A stretch of DNA of 64,000 bases from Stomorhina lunata (taxonomy: Eukaryota; Arthropoda; Insecta; Diptera; Rhiniidae), in contig OW121743.1 in assembly GCA_933228675.1 (NCBI GenBank), positions 54,376,903 through 54,440,902 of the forward strand, read 5' to 3'. This document shows, one piece after another, positions 50,780 to 63,125 of the stretch. The stretch's first letter is position 1. Every line of letters begins with the position of its first letter. A program made the translations under genes and the position numbers. Under the pieces are notes generated by a model that saw only the letters and a program-made list of their open reading frames with translations, was not told where the DNA came from and did not search any database.

Positions 50780-53700
50780 TTTTTTGAGATTAAGAATTAA
50801 TTTGAAAAAGTTAATTTTTCGTAAAAAATCCTATGAAAAGTAAATTTTTTGAAAAAATTCCTATCCTGAAAAATTTACTATAAAAAATAAAATTTTTGAA
50901 AAATTTATTATAAAATTTTTGAAAAATTTATTATAAAATTTTTGAAAAATTTATTATAAAATTTTTGAAAAATTTACTATAAAAAGTAAATTTTTGAAAA
51001 ATTTACTATAAAAAGTAAATTTTTGAAAAATTTACTATAAAAAGTAAATTTTTGAAAAACTTACTACAAAAAGTAAATTTTTGAAAAATTTACTATAAAA
51101 AGTAAATTTTTGAAAAATTTACTATAAAAAGTAAATTTTTGAAAAATTTACTATAAAAAGTAAATTTTTGAAAAACTTACTACAAAAAGTAAATTTTTGA
51201 AAAATTTACTATAAAAAGTAAATTTTTGAAAAACTTACTACAAAAAGTAAATTTTTGAAAAATTTACTATAAAAAGTAAATTTTTGAAAAATTTACTATA
51301 AAAAGTAAATTTTTGAAAAATTTACTATAAAAAGTAAATTTTTGAAAAATTTACTATAAAAAGTAAATTTTTGAAAAATTTACTATAAAAAGTAAATTTT
51401 TGAAAAATTTACTATAAAAAGTAAATTTTTGAAAAACTTACTATAAAAAGTAAATTTTTGAAAAACTTACTACAAAAAGTAAATTTTTGAAAAATTTACT
51501 ATAAAAAGTAAATTTTTGAAAAATTTACTATAAAAAGTAAATTTTTGAAAAATTTACTATAAAAAGTAAATTTTTGAAAAATTTACTATAAAAAGTAAAT
51601 TTTTGAAAAATTTACTATAAAAAGTAAATTTTTGAAAAATTTACTATGAAAAGTAAATTTTTGAAAAATTTACTATAAAAAGTAAATTTTTGAAAAATTT
51701 ACTATAAAAAGTAAATTTTTGAAAAATTTACTATAAAAAGTAAATTTTTGAAAAATTTACTATAAAAAGTAAATTTTTGAAAAATTTACTATAAAAAGTA
51801 AATTTTTGAAAAATTTACTATAAAAAGTAAATTTTTGAAAAATTTACTATAAAAAGTAAATTTTTGAAAAATTTACTATAAAAAGTAAATTTTTGAAAAA
51901 TTTACTATAAAAAGTAAATTTTTGAAAAATTTACTATAAAAAGTAAATTTTTGAAAAATTTACTATAAAAAGTAAATTTTTGAAAAATTTACTATAAAAA
52001 GTAAATTTTTGAAAAATTTACTATAAAAAGTAAATTTTTGAAAAATTTACTATAAAAAGTAAATTTTTGAAAAATTTACTATAAAAAGTAAAATTTTGAA
52101 AAATTTACTATAAAAAGTAAAATTTTGAAAAATTTACTATAAAAAGTAAATTTTTGAAAAATTTACTATAAAAAGTAAATTTTTGAAAAATTTACTATAA
52201 AAAGTAAATTTTTGAAAAATTTACTATAAAAAGTAAATTTTTGAAAAATTTACTATAAAAAGTAAATTTTTGAAAAATTTACTATAAAAAGTAAATTTTT
52301 GAAAAATTTACTATAAAAAGTAAATTTTTGAAAAATTTACTATAAAAAGTAAATTTTTGAAAAATTTACTATAAAAAGTAAATTTTTGAAAAATTTACTA
52401 TAAAAAATAAATTTTTGAAAAATTTACTATAAAAAGTAAATTTTTGAAAAATTTACTATAAAAAGTAAAATTTTGAAAAATTTACTATAAAAAGTAAATT
52501 TTTGAAAAATTTACTATAAAAAGTAAATTTTTGAAAAATTTACTATAAAAAGTAAATTTTTGAAAAATTTACTATAAAAAGTAAATTTTTGAAAAATTTA
52601 CTATAAAAAGTAAATTTTTGAAAAATTTACTATAAAAAGTAAATTTTTGAAAAATTTACTATGAAAAGTAAATTTTTGAAAAATTTACTATGAAAAGTAA
52701 ATTTTTGAAAAATTTACTATAAAAAGTAAATTTTTGAAAAATTTACTATAAAAAGTAAATTTTTGAAAAATTTACTATAAAAAGTAAATTTTTGAAAAAT
52801 TTACTATAAAAAGTAAATTTTTGAAAAATTTACTATAAAAAGTAAATTTTTGAAAAATTTACTATAAAAAGTAAATTTTTGAAAAATTTACTATAAAAAG
52901 TAAATTTTTGAAAAATTTACTATAAAAAGTAAATTTTTGAAAAATTTACTATAAAAAGTAAATTTTTGAAAAATTTACTATAAAAAGTAAATTTTTGAAA
53001 AATTTACTATAAAAAGTAAATTTTTGAAAAATTTACTATAAAAAGTAAATTTTTGAAAAATTTACTATAAAAAGTAAATTTTTGAAAAATTTACTATAAA
53101 AAGTAAATTTTTGAAAAATTTACTATAAAAAGTAAATTTTTGAAAAATTTACTATAAAAAGTAAATTTTTGAAAAATTTACTATAAAAAGTAAATTTTTG
53201 AAAAATTTACTATAAAAAGTAAATTTTTGAAAAATTTACTATAAAAAGTAAATTTTTGAAAAATTTACTATAAAAAGTAAATTTTTGAAAAATTTACTAT
53301 AAAAAGTAAATTTTTGAAAAATTTACTATAAAAAGTAAATTTTTGAAAAATTTACTATAAAAAGTAAATTTTTGAAAAATTTACTATAAAAAGTAAATTT
53401 TTGAAAAATTTACTATAAAAAGTAAATTTTTGAAAAATTTACTATAAAAAGTAAATTTTTGAAAAATTTACTATAAAAAGTAAATTTTTGAAAAATTTAC
53501 TATAAAAAGTAAATTTTTGAAAAATTTACTATAAAAAGTAAATTTTTGAAAAATTTACTATAAAAAGTAAATTTTTGAAAAATTTACTATAAAAAGTAAA
53601 TTTTTGAAAAATTTACTATAAAAAGTAAATTTTTGAAAAATTTACTATAAAAAGTAAATTTTTGAAAAATTTACTATAAAAAGTAAATTTTTGAAAAATT

Positions 53701-54386
53701 TACTATAAAAAGTAAATTTTTGAAAAATTTACTATAAAAAGTAAATTTTTGAAAAATTTACTATAAAAAGTAAATTTTTGAAAAATTTACTATAAAAAGT
53801 AAATTTTTGAAAAATTTACTATAAAAAGTAAATTTTTGAAAAATTTACTATAAAAAGTAAATTTTTGAAAAATTTACTATAAAAAGTAAATTTTTGAAAA
53901 ATTTACTATAAAAAGTAAATTTTTGAAAAATTTACTATAAAAAGTAAATTTTTGAAAAATTTACTATAAAAAGTAAATTTTTGAAAAATTTACTATAAAA
54001 AGTAAATTTTTGAAAAATTTACTATAAAAAGTAAATTTTTGAAAAATTTACTATAAAAAGTAAATTTTTGAAAAATTTACTATAAAAAGTAAATTTTTGA
54101 AAAATTTACTATAAAAAGTAAATTTTTGAAAAATTTACTATAAAAAGTAAATTTTTGAAAAATTTACTATAAAAAGTAAATTTTTGAAAAATTTACTATA
54201 AAAAGTAAATTTTTGAAAAATTTACTATAAAAAGTAAATTTTTGAAAAATTTACTATAAAAAGTAAATTTTTGAAAAATTTACTATAAAAAGTAAATTTT
54301 TGAAAAATTTACTATAAAAAGTAAATTTTTGAAAAATTTACTATAAAAAGTAAATTTTTGAAAAATTTACTATAAAAAGTAAATTT
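50780..54386 (-). repeat. Minisatellite array 6, very homogeneous 29-bp hairpin unit
   Basis: About 117 nearly identical units from 51.0 kb on. Each is AAAAATTTACT, a 6-nt spacer ATAAAA, AGTAAATTTTT, then G: an 11-bp perfect inverted repeat plus a single linker base. Its reverse complement differs from the main unit of array 3 at about one position. Rare variants are 'aacttactac' (five copies, 51.06-51.48 kb) and 'ctatgaaaag'. The left 200 bp is diverged seed sequence. Confidence 0.98.
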
Positions 54387-55140
54387 TCTACTAATTTTGG
54401 CTAAAATTCGTCTACTCTTAGGGGTACCTGCTTGGACGTAGACTTAAATTCAATATAATTAAAAAGTTACACCTAAACGACTGCAACACTTTTTGCTTAA
54501 ATTATGCGTAACAATTTACGTGACTTTTTGCAGAAAATCTTGAACTTTTTTCTATGATCGGTAAATTACGGTGAAATTTTTTCTCTCATTCTAAAGAAGA
54601 GTCTTTCGCCTTTTACTTGGTTATGGCTATTTACCGAGGAAAACCGAGCCAATTTATTTTTTTTTCCAAAGAAAAACGGAATCACTGAATTTTGTAGAAC
54701 TTTTTTGATTTTCTGATATCTCCTAAACTACATGTGGGATTTAGTTATTTTCTGCTGCAGACTTAAACCAATATTCTATATCTTAATCTAATCGACATCA
54801 AGACTAAAGCTGTGAAACTATATTCGATGCATGAGCTACTGACTTTGATGAAAAATCACTATTCGTTTTGGATCATTGAGCACATTTCAATACCTTTTTC
54901 ATAGACATCGTATAACTTTTTCTTGAAAACAATTATTGATCCATAATATCTAGACTCTTCTTCTTTATAGAACTGCGTCATAAGTTTTTTCCAAAGCGGT
55001 GGTCAAAAAATGGCTTTTATGCAGCAGAAATACCATACCATACCCACTATTGAAATGTCAGAAGTTAATATCTTCTAATTAAGCGAAATCTCAAACGAGA
55101 GTTATGACTGAAATAGAGTTTTCTACTCCAATTTTCTTTT
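54387..55140 (+). other. Intronic sequence, no gene recognised
   Basis: More complex than the arrays. The phrase 'tgatgaaaaatcactattcg' and its surroundings look like an old dispersed repeat, but I cannot name it. Confidence 0.45.
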
Positions 55141-55500
55141 TAAATTTTTGATCAAAAATTTTCTAATTTTTATAATAAAAATTTTTCTATAGAAAATTTT
55201 TTCATCAAAAAATTTCTATAGAAAATATTTTTAACAAAAAGTTTTTTACTCAAAATTTATGTACAGAAAAATATTTCCATTATCATTTCTATCATTAGTA
55301 TTTTCCTTAATATTGGCTCAAAAACCAAAATTGATGTGTACTCTGTAGCCTTATGATATTCTAAGATTGTATGTTGAAAGTACGATAACGAAAATTTTGC
55401 TACAGAAAAATTTTTTTGTTGAACATTTTTCTATAGAAACATTTTTTTGTCGAAAATTTTTTCTATAGAAAAATTTTTAAACGAACATTTTTTTAAATAG
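55141..55500. repeat. Short degenerate minisatellite patches
   Basis: A few 'ttttctatagaaaatttttt' type units at 55140-55270 and 55385-55500, separated by about 115 bp of unique sequence. They look like seed or decayed arrays of the array 1/2 type. Confidence 0.7.
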
Positions 55501-56325
55501 GTTTATCAAAAATCAAACATTTAATTAAAAAGTTGTACTGTAGTATATTGCACTAAGATCCCAATTTATTACAATTATTTAATATTGTAATAAACATAAG
55601 GGTTAAACATTTTCTGAATAAATCCCAAACCTTCTTAAACCCTTCACCTCAAAAACTAAGTCTATCCTCTTAAATTCCAAGAACTTAAACCACCATAAAA
55701 TCATATAGGATTTAAAATAATTATTGCAACAAATACAAAAAAAAAAACAAACATAAAGTTATTAAACATAAGCCACAAACTCTACTAATTCCACAAAATA
55801 AGTTTTTATTCCCAGACTCCAAAGCCAAAAGTGCTCAGAAGACGCAAACTTATCCTTGAACAAGTCAGGAGATAATTTTGTATATTTACGTCAACAAATA
55901 AATTAATTAGGTAGATTTGTTTTAAAAGTCTCAAACCAGAGATACAACAACGACGACAATGATGATGATGTTGTAATAAAAATAATGACATCCAATGTTG
56001 ATGACAACCACAAGCCAAACAACCGACACCTGTAGAAATCCTAATTAATCCTTCGGTAAACACATTTTGTTTTTTTGTTAATAAGAAACAACAGCAACAA
56101 TAATGTCGAACATGGAACTTTTTGGTTATTTTTTTTTTTTTTTTTGGGAAAAATAAAGGCAATAAAAAATTAAGAGCAAAAAGCATATCTAGTCTAGTCT
56201 AGGATTACAACTAATGACAGTCATAATTTTGTGTAGGATAATTGGTATGAAGTCAAGGTGTTTTAGGAAGTTGTGAAGAATTTTGGATACCCTTTTTTAA
56301 TAATACAAAAAAAAAAAATACTGAA
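55501..56325 (+). other. Unique intronic sequence
   Basis: AT-rich. The 126-codon minus-strand open frame (55806-56186) is Cys/Leu-rich with no domain and is not called. Confidence 0.5.
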
Positions 56326-59285
56326 AACGGTTGAAATTTTTCAAAAATTTACTTTAATAGGAAATTTTTCAAAAATTTACTTTTATAGAAAATTTTTCAA
56401 AAATTTTTTTTATAGTAAATTTTTCAAAAATTTACTTTTATAGGAAATTTTTCAAAAATTTACTTTTATAGGAAATTTTTCAAAAATTTACTTTTATAGG
56501 ATATTTTTCAAAAATTTACTTTTATAAGAAATTTTTCAAAAATTTACTTTTATAGGAAATTTTTCAAATATTCACTTTTAATAGAAATTTTTCAAAAATT
56601 TACTTTTAAAGGAAATTTTTCAAAAATTTACTTTTAAAGGAAATTTTTCAAAAATTTACTTTTATAGGAAAATTTTTCAAAAATTTACTTTTATAGGAAA
56701 TTTTTCAAAAATGTACTTTTATAGGAAATTTTTCCAAAATTTACTTTTAAAGGAAATTTTTCAAAAATTTACTTTTAAAGGAAATTTTTCAAAAATTTAC
56801 TTTTATAGGAAATTTTTCAAAAATTTACTTTTAAAGGAAATTTTTCAAAAATTTACTTTTATAAGAAATTTTTCAAAAATTTACTTTTAAAGGAAATTTT
56901 TCAAAAATTTACTTTTAAAGGAAATTTTTCAAAAATTTACTTTTAAAGGAAATTTTTCAAAAATTTACTTTTATAGGAAATTTTTCAAAAATTTACTTTT
57001 ATAGGAAATTTTTCAAAAATTTACTTTTATAGGAAATTTTTCAAAAATTTGCTTTTATAGGATATTTTTCAAAAATTTACTTTTATAGGAAATTTTTCAA
57101 AAATTTACTTTTATAGGAAATTTTTCAAAAATTTACTTTTATAGGAAATTTTTCAAAAATTTACTTTTATAGGATATTTTTCAAAAATTTACTTTTATAA
57201 GAAATTTTTCAAAAATTTACTTTTATAGGAAATTTTTCAAATATTCACTTTTAATAGAAATTTTTCAAAAATTTACTTTTAAAGGAAATTTTTCAAAAAT
57301 TTACTTTTAAAGGAAATTTTTCAAAAATTTACTTTTATAGGAAATTTTTCAAAAATTTACTTTTATAGGAAATTTTTCAAAAATTTACTTTTATAGGATA
57401 TTTTTCAAAAATTTACTTTTATAAGAAATTTTTCAAAAATTTACTTTTATAGGAAATTTTTCAAATATTCACTTTTAATAGAAATTTTTCAAAAATTTAC
57501 TTTTAAAGGAAATTTTTCAAAAATTTACTTTTAAAGGAAATTTTTCAAAAATTTACTTTTATAGGAAAATTTTTCAAAAATTTACTTTTATAGGAAATTT
57601 TTCAAAAATGTACTTTTATAGGAAATTTTTCCAAAATTTACTTTTAAAGGAAATTTTTCAAAAATTTACTTTTAAAGGAAATTTTTCAAAAATTTACTTT
57701 TATAGGAAATTTTTCAAAAATTTACTTTTAAAGGAAATTTTTCAAAAATTTACTTTTATAAGAAATTTTTCAAAAATTTACTTTTAAAGGAAATTTTTCA
57801 AAAATTTACTTTTAAAGGAAATTTTTCAAAAATTTACTTTTAAAGGAAATTTTTCAAAAATTTACTTTTATAGGAAATTTTTCAAAAATTTACTTTTATA
57901 GGAAATTTTTCAAAAATTTACTTTTATAGGAAATTTTTCAAAAATTTGCTTTTATAGGATATTTTTCAAAAATTTACTTTTATAGGAAATTTTTCAAAAA
58001 TTTACTTTTATAGGAAATTTTTCAAAAATTTACTTTTATAGGAAATTTTTCAAAAATTTACTTTTTATAGGAAATTTTTCAAAAATTTACTTTCTATAAT
58101 AAATTTTTCAAAAATTTACTTTCTATAATAAATTTTTCAAAAATTTACTTTTACAGGAAATTTTTCAAAAATGTACTTTTATAGGAAATTTTTTAAAAAT
58201 TTACTTTTATAGGAAATTTTTTAAAAATTTTCTTTTATAGGAAATTTTTCAAAAATTTACTTTTAAAGGAAATTTTTGCAAAATTTACTTTTAAAGGAAA
58301 TTTTTCAAAAATTTACTTTTAAAGGAAATTTTTCAAAAATTTACTTTTATAGGAAATTTTTCAAAAATTTACTTTTATAGGAAATTTTTCAAAAATTTAC
58401 TTTTATAGGAAATTTTTCAAAAATTTACTTTTATAAGAAATTTTTCAAAAATTTACTTTTATAGGAAATTTTTCAAAAATTTACTTTTATAGGAAATTTT
58501 TCAAAAATTTACTTTTACAGGAAATTTTTCAAAAATGTACTTTTTTTCAAAAATTTACTTTTATAGGAAATTTTTCAAAAATTTACTTTTATAGGAAATT
58601 TTTCAAAAATTTACTTTTATAGGAAATTTTTTAAAAATTTACTTTAAAAGGAAATTTTTCAAAAATTTACTTTTAAAGGAAATTTTTCAAAAATTTACTT
58701 TTACAGGAAATTTTTCAAAAATGTACTTTTATAGGAAATTTTTCAAAAATTTACTTTTATAGGAAATTTTTCAAAAATTTACTTTTATAGGAAATTTTTC
58801 AAAAATTTACTTTTATAGGATATTTTTCAAAAATTTACTTTTATAGGAAATTTTTCAAAAATTTTATTTTATAGGAAATTTTTTAAAAATTTACTTTTAT
58901 AGGAAATTTTTTAAAAATTTTCTTTTATAGGAAATTTTTCAAAAATTTACTTTTAAAGGAAATTTTTGCAAAATTTACTTTTTATAGGAAATTTTTCAAA
59001 AATTTACTTTTAAAGGAAATTTTTCAAAAATTTACTTTTATAGGAAATTTTTCAAAAATTTACTTTTATAGGAAATTTTTCAAAAATTTACTTTTATAGG
59101 AAATTTTTCAAAAATTTACTTTTATAAGAAATTTTTCAAAAATTTACTTTTATAGGAAATTTTTCAAAAATTTACTTTTATAGGAAATTTTTCAAAAATT
59201 TACTTTTACAGGAAATTTTTCAAAAATGTACTTTTTTTCAAAAATTTACTTTGATAGGAAATTTTTCAAAAATTTACTTTTATAT
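56326..59285 (+). repeat. Minisatellite array 7, 28-bp unit ('ggaaatttttcaaaaattta' + 'cttttata')
   Basis: About 105 units, one T shorter than array 3 units, with 'taaagg' and 'tatagg' variants interleaved. Opposite polarity to array 6 in the same presumed intron. Confidence 0.97.
56340..58000. repeat. 897-bp segmental duplication inside array 7
   Basis: 'caaatattcac' at 56565 and 57462, 'atgtac' at 56711 and 57608, and 'aaatttgctttta' (G at 57051 and 57948) are all exactly 897 bp apart. A second duplication of 690 bp links 'tttttgcaaaat' at 58278 and 58968. Confidence 0.9.
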
Positions 59286-61335
59286 ATTTTTGTTTGTTTC
59301 TTTGTTTTACAAAATCTTGACTTTATATTTATAACCTTAAGTAGGGTACCATCGGGTTCCCAAAATCTAACATCACCACGTAAACCCTTATTCCTAAAGC
59401 CATACAAAGAAAAATTAAGTAACTTGAGATAAACTAATTTATAAAATGATCCAGTCAAAAATAAATGTAATAAACTTACACACATGTAAAAAACACATAA
59501 AGCCCAGAAAATCCTTCTTGTTACCCCAACCTCCCTATAAAAAAGTTAAACCCCTAACCCAAACTAAAAGTCAAAGCAACAACCAAAACCCTTTTTAACC
59601 CCAAACTCTTAAACAAAATGAAAATGGAAAGTTTTTTCAAAAAAAAAAAAAGTTTCCAAAATTTTTTTAATGTGACCTTCAGAGCATTTCAAATATTAAT
59701 TTTCTAATGGTGTTTGCTGACTAGTGTAATACATATAGTGACAACATCAACCCTCTTACCACATACTTAAGCGGGAAAAGTCATATTTTACTAAAGGAAG
59801 GTTTGGGGTTAATGAAATCTAGAACAAGATTTTCAATTTTTCTTTGTAATTTCCTTAAAATGTTTGTTTGAATGAGGTTTTAGTGGTCTCAGTCCTTGGG
59901 ATTTTATATAAAAAATATCCTCTAAAATTTACAAATGATGTTGGTGAAAGGCTTTTGTGTAAATAATTTGAATATGTTTGAACAATTTGTATATGGCGCC
60001 AATTTATTAATGTCTTAGAGAATATTGTTGGTTTTATAAATATGTTTTTTTCCGAAAAGAACTTTAGCACTCAACACTTAAACTAAATACTGCGTGGTTT
60101 ATTTAAAAAAAAAAGTGTGAAAACGAAAATTATTTTACGTGTTTAAACTTAAATATCTTCGTTATTGTTCATGGCATTAGAAAGATTTTACACTTATCTG
60201 ATTTGCTGAACTATCTAGAATACATCATATAAAAATATTTTTATTTGGGTGATAAATATACAAAATATTTGAAAAATTGTAAAAAATGACAAAACTGAGA
60301 TTTGAAGTTTTTTTAAACTTTTTTTTATCTTGTTAGTTTTTGATAACATTCGTTTTAGAAACACTGAAAGCAACACTTTTAGAAGCTAAGCTGTCCCCGT
60401 GTAACACGTTACTTTCAAACATGTTAAGTTCGGTCTATAAATTAACCATAAATTCACTTTCACGCTAACAACGCCTGCAAAATATATAGTTTTTTAAACA
60501 AATTTCCTGCGGGGTTAACAAAATGTTAATCTCAAAATGTAAATTTATTTTCGTTGCCTTCCTTTAAAAGAGTCCGCCTTGGGTTGTTAAAGTAACAGAC
60601 CAACAAACTCAACCAGTCAGTAGTCGTCAGTCTCTGCGATGTATAATAAAATATGGACTAACTGACAGTATTTCATTAGACATGGCTTTCATACAGAAAC
60701 AAAAAAACCGAAACAACTTGTAAAACTTTGTAACTCTTTTTGTCCGTCCGCCTGACGGTTTCCAAACATTTTACATTTGTCACGTTTGTCACTTGTTCCT
60801 ACTACCAATCGGCTAAATTTATGACTATCATTTCGTACACGTTAAAGCTAATGCGTCAACTTGACGCTACCAAAAATTATATTATAACAAATATAAAAGA
60901 GTGTTAAGTTAAAATAACTAAATGTAAGCAAAATACAATATAGATATACTTAAGTAAATTATATACTTTTAGCATTAACTTATCTTTTGCAATTTCTATG
61001 CTAAACATTATTTACGATCCTGGTCTGTCTGTGTGATATCAATTTTTAACACCATCATCATGCGTTACAGCTAAATTTTGAAGCCTACGCATCATGTTAT
61101 GTCTACAGTTTGTCTTGGATCATATAACATGATTAAATATATCAACATATGAGTAATTATTATGGTAATTTATCTCTTTAATCAAACATCTAATTAAATG
61201 TACGTAATTAGCATTAATAATGAATGAAAACTTCAAATTAAGTTGAAGCAACAGGAAATGGACCAATTTCAATTTCCTTGACTTATCTTCAAATGTCGAA
61301 GTAATTTCATAGAAACTAATTTTTCGTGGCTTAAA
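59286..61335 (+). other. Unique sequence, no gene recognised
   Basis: Two kilobases of non-repetitive AT-rich DNA. Open frames up to about 79 codons lack motifs and splice-site support. Presumed intron of the CAX-rich gene. Confidence 0.5.
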
Positions 61336-63125
61336 TAAATTTTCAAAAATTTACTTTTATAGGAAATTTTTTAAAAATTTCCTATTTTTATAGGAAATTT
61401 TTCAAAAATTTCCTATTTTTATAGGAAATTTTTCAAAAATTTCCTATTTTTATAGGAAATTTTTCAAAAATTTCCTATTTTTATAGGAAATTTTTCAAAA
61501 ATTTCCTATTTTTATAGGAAATTTTTCAAAAATTTCCTATTTTTATATGAAATTTTTCAAAAATTTCCTATTTTTATAGGAAATTTTTCAAAAAATTCCT
61601 ATTTTTATAGGAAATTTTTCAAAAATTTTCTATTTTTATAGGAAATTTTTCAAAAATTTCCTATTTTTATAGGAAATTTTTCAAAAATTTCCTATTTTTA
61701 TAGGAAATTTTTCAAAAATTTCCTATTTTTATAGGAAATTTTTCAAAAATTTCCTATTTTTATAGGAAATTTTTCAAAAATTTCCTATTTTTATAGGAAA
61801 TTTTTCAAAAATTTCCTATTTTTATAGGAAATTTTTCAAAAATTTCCTATTTTTATAGGAAATTTTTCAAAAATTTTCTATTTTTATAGGAAATTTTTCA
61901 AAAATTTTTTATAGGAAATTTTTCAAAAATTTCCTATTTTTATAGGAAATTTTTCAAAAATTTCCTATTTTTATAGGAAATTTTTCAAAAATTTCCTATT
62001 TTTATAGGAAATTTTTCAAAAATTTCCTATTTTTATAGGAAATTTTTCAAAAATTTCCTATTTTTATAGGAAATTTTTCAAAAATTTCCTATTTTTATAG
62101 GAAATTTTTCAAAAATTTCCTATTTTTATAGGAAATTTTTCAAAAATTTCCTATTTTTATAGGAAATTTTTCAAAAATTTCCTATTTTTATAGGAAATTT
62201 TTCAAAAATTTCCTATTTTTATAGGAAATTTTTCAAAAATTTCCTATTTTTATAGGAAATTTTTCAAAAATTTCCTATTTTTATAGGAAATTTTTCAAAA
62301 ATTTCCTATTTTTATAGGAAATTTTTCAAAAATTTCCTATTTTTATAGGAAATTTTACAAAAATTTCCTATTTTTATAGGAAATTTTTCAAAAATTTCCT
62401 ATTTTTATAGGAAATTTTTCAAAAATTTCCTATTTTTATAGGAAATTTTTCAAAAATTTCCTATTTTTATAGGAAATTTTTCAAAAATTTCCTATTTTTA
62501 TAGGAAATTTTTCAAAAATTTCCTATTTTTAAAGGAAATTTTTCAAAAATTTCCTATTTTTATAGGAAATTTTTCAAAAATTTCCAATTTTGATAGCAAA
62601 TTTTTTAAAAATTTCCTATTTTCATAGCAAATTTTTCAAAAATTTCCTATTTTTATAGCAAATTTTTCAAAAATTTCCTATTTTTATAGCAAATTTTTAA
62701 AAAATTTCCTATTTTTATAGGAAATTTTTAAAAAATTTCCTATTTTTATAGGAAATTTTTCAAAAAATTACTATTTTTATAGCAAGTTTTTCAAAAATTT
62801 CCTATTTTTACAGCAAATTTTTCAAAAATTTCCAACATTTATAGGAAATTTTTCAAAAATTTACTTTTATAAGAAATTATTTAAAAATTTACTTTTATCC
62901 AAAATTATTCAAAAATTATTCAAATTTTTTTGTCGAAAATTTTTCAAAATCTTATTAGAAAATTTTTGAAAAATTTACTTTTATAGAAAATTTTTGAAAA
63001 ATTTACTTTTGTAGGAAATTTTTTAATAGGAAATTTTTGAAAAAATTAAATTTATAGGAAATTTTTCAAAAATTTACTTTTATAGGAAATTTTTAAAAAA
63101 TTTATTCTTATAGGAAATTTTTTAA
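61336..63125 (+). repeat. Minisatellite array 8, 31-bp perfect-hairpin unit
   Basis: About 47 good units (61.37-62.83 kb): AAAAATTTCCTAT, TTTT loop, ATAGGAAATTTTT, then C, i.e. 13-bp arms, a 4-nt loop and one linker base. The edges decay into units like array 7 ('aaaaatttacttttatagga', 62.85-63.1 kb). Confidence 0.97.

Noticed and set aside
55806..56186. 126-codon minus-strand ORF
   Set aside because: Low-complexity, poly-Cys and poly-Lys from T/A runs; no domain.
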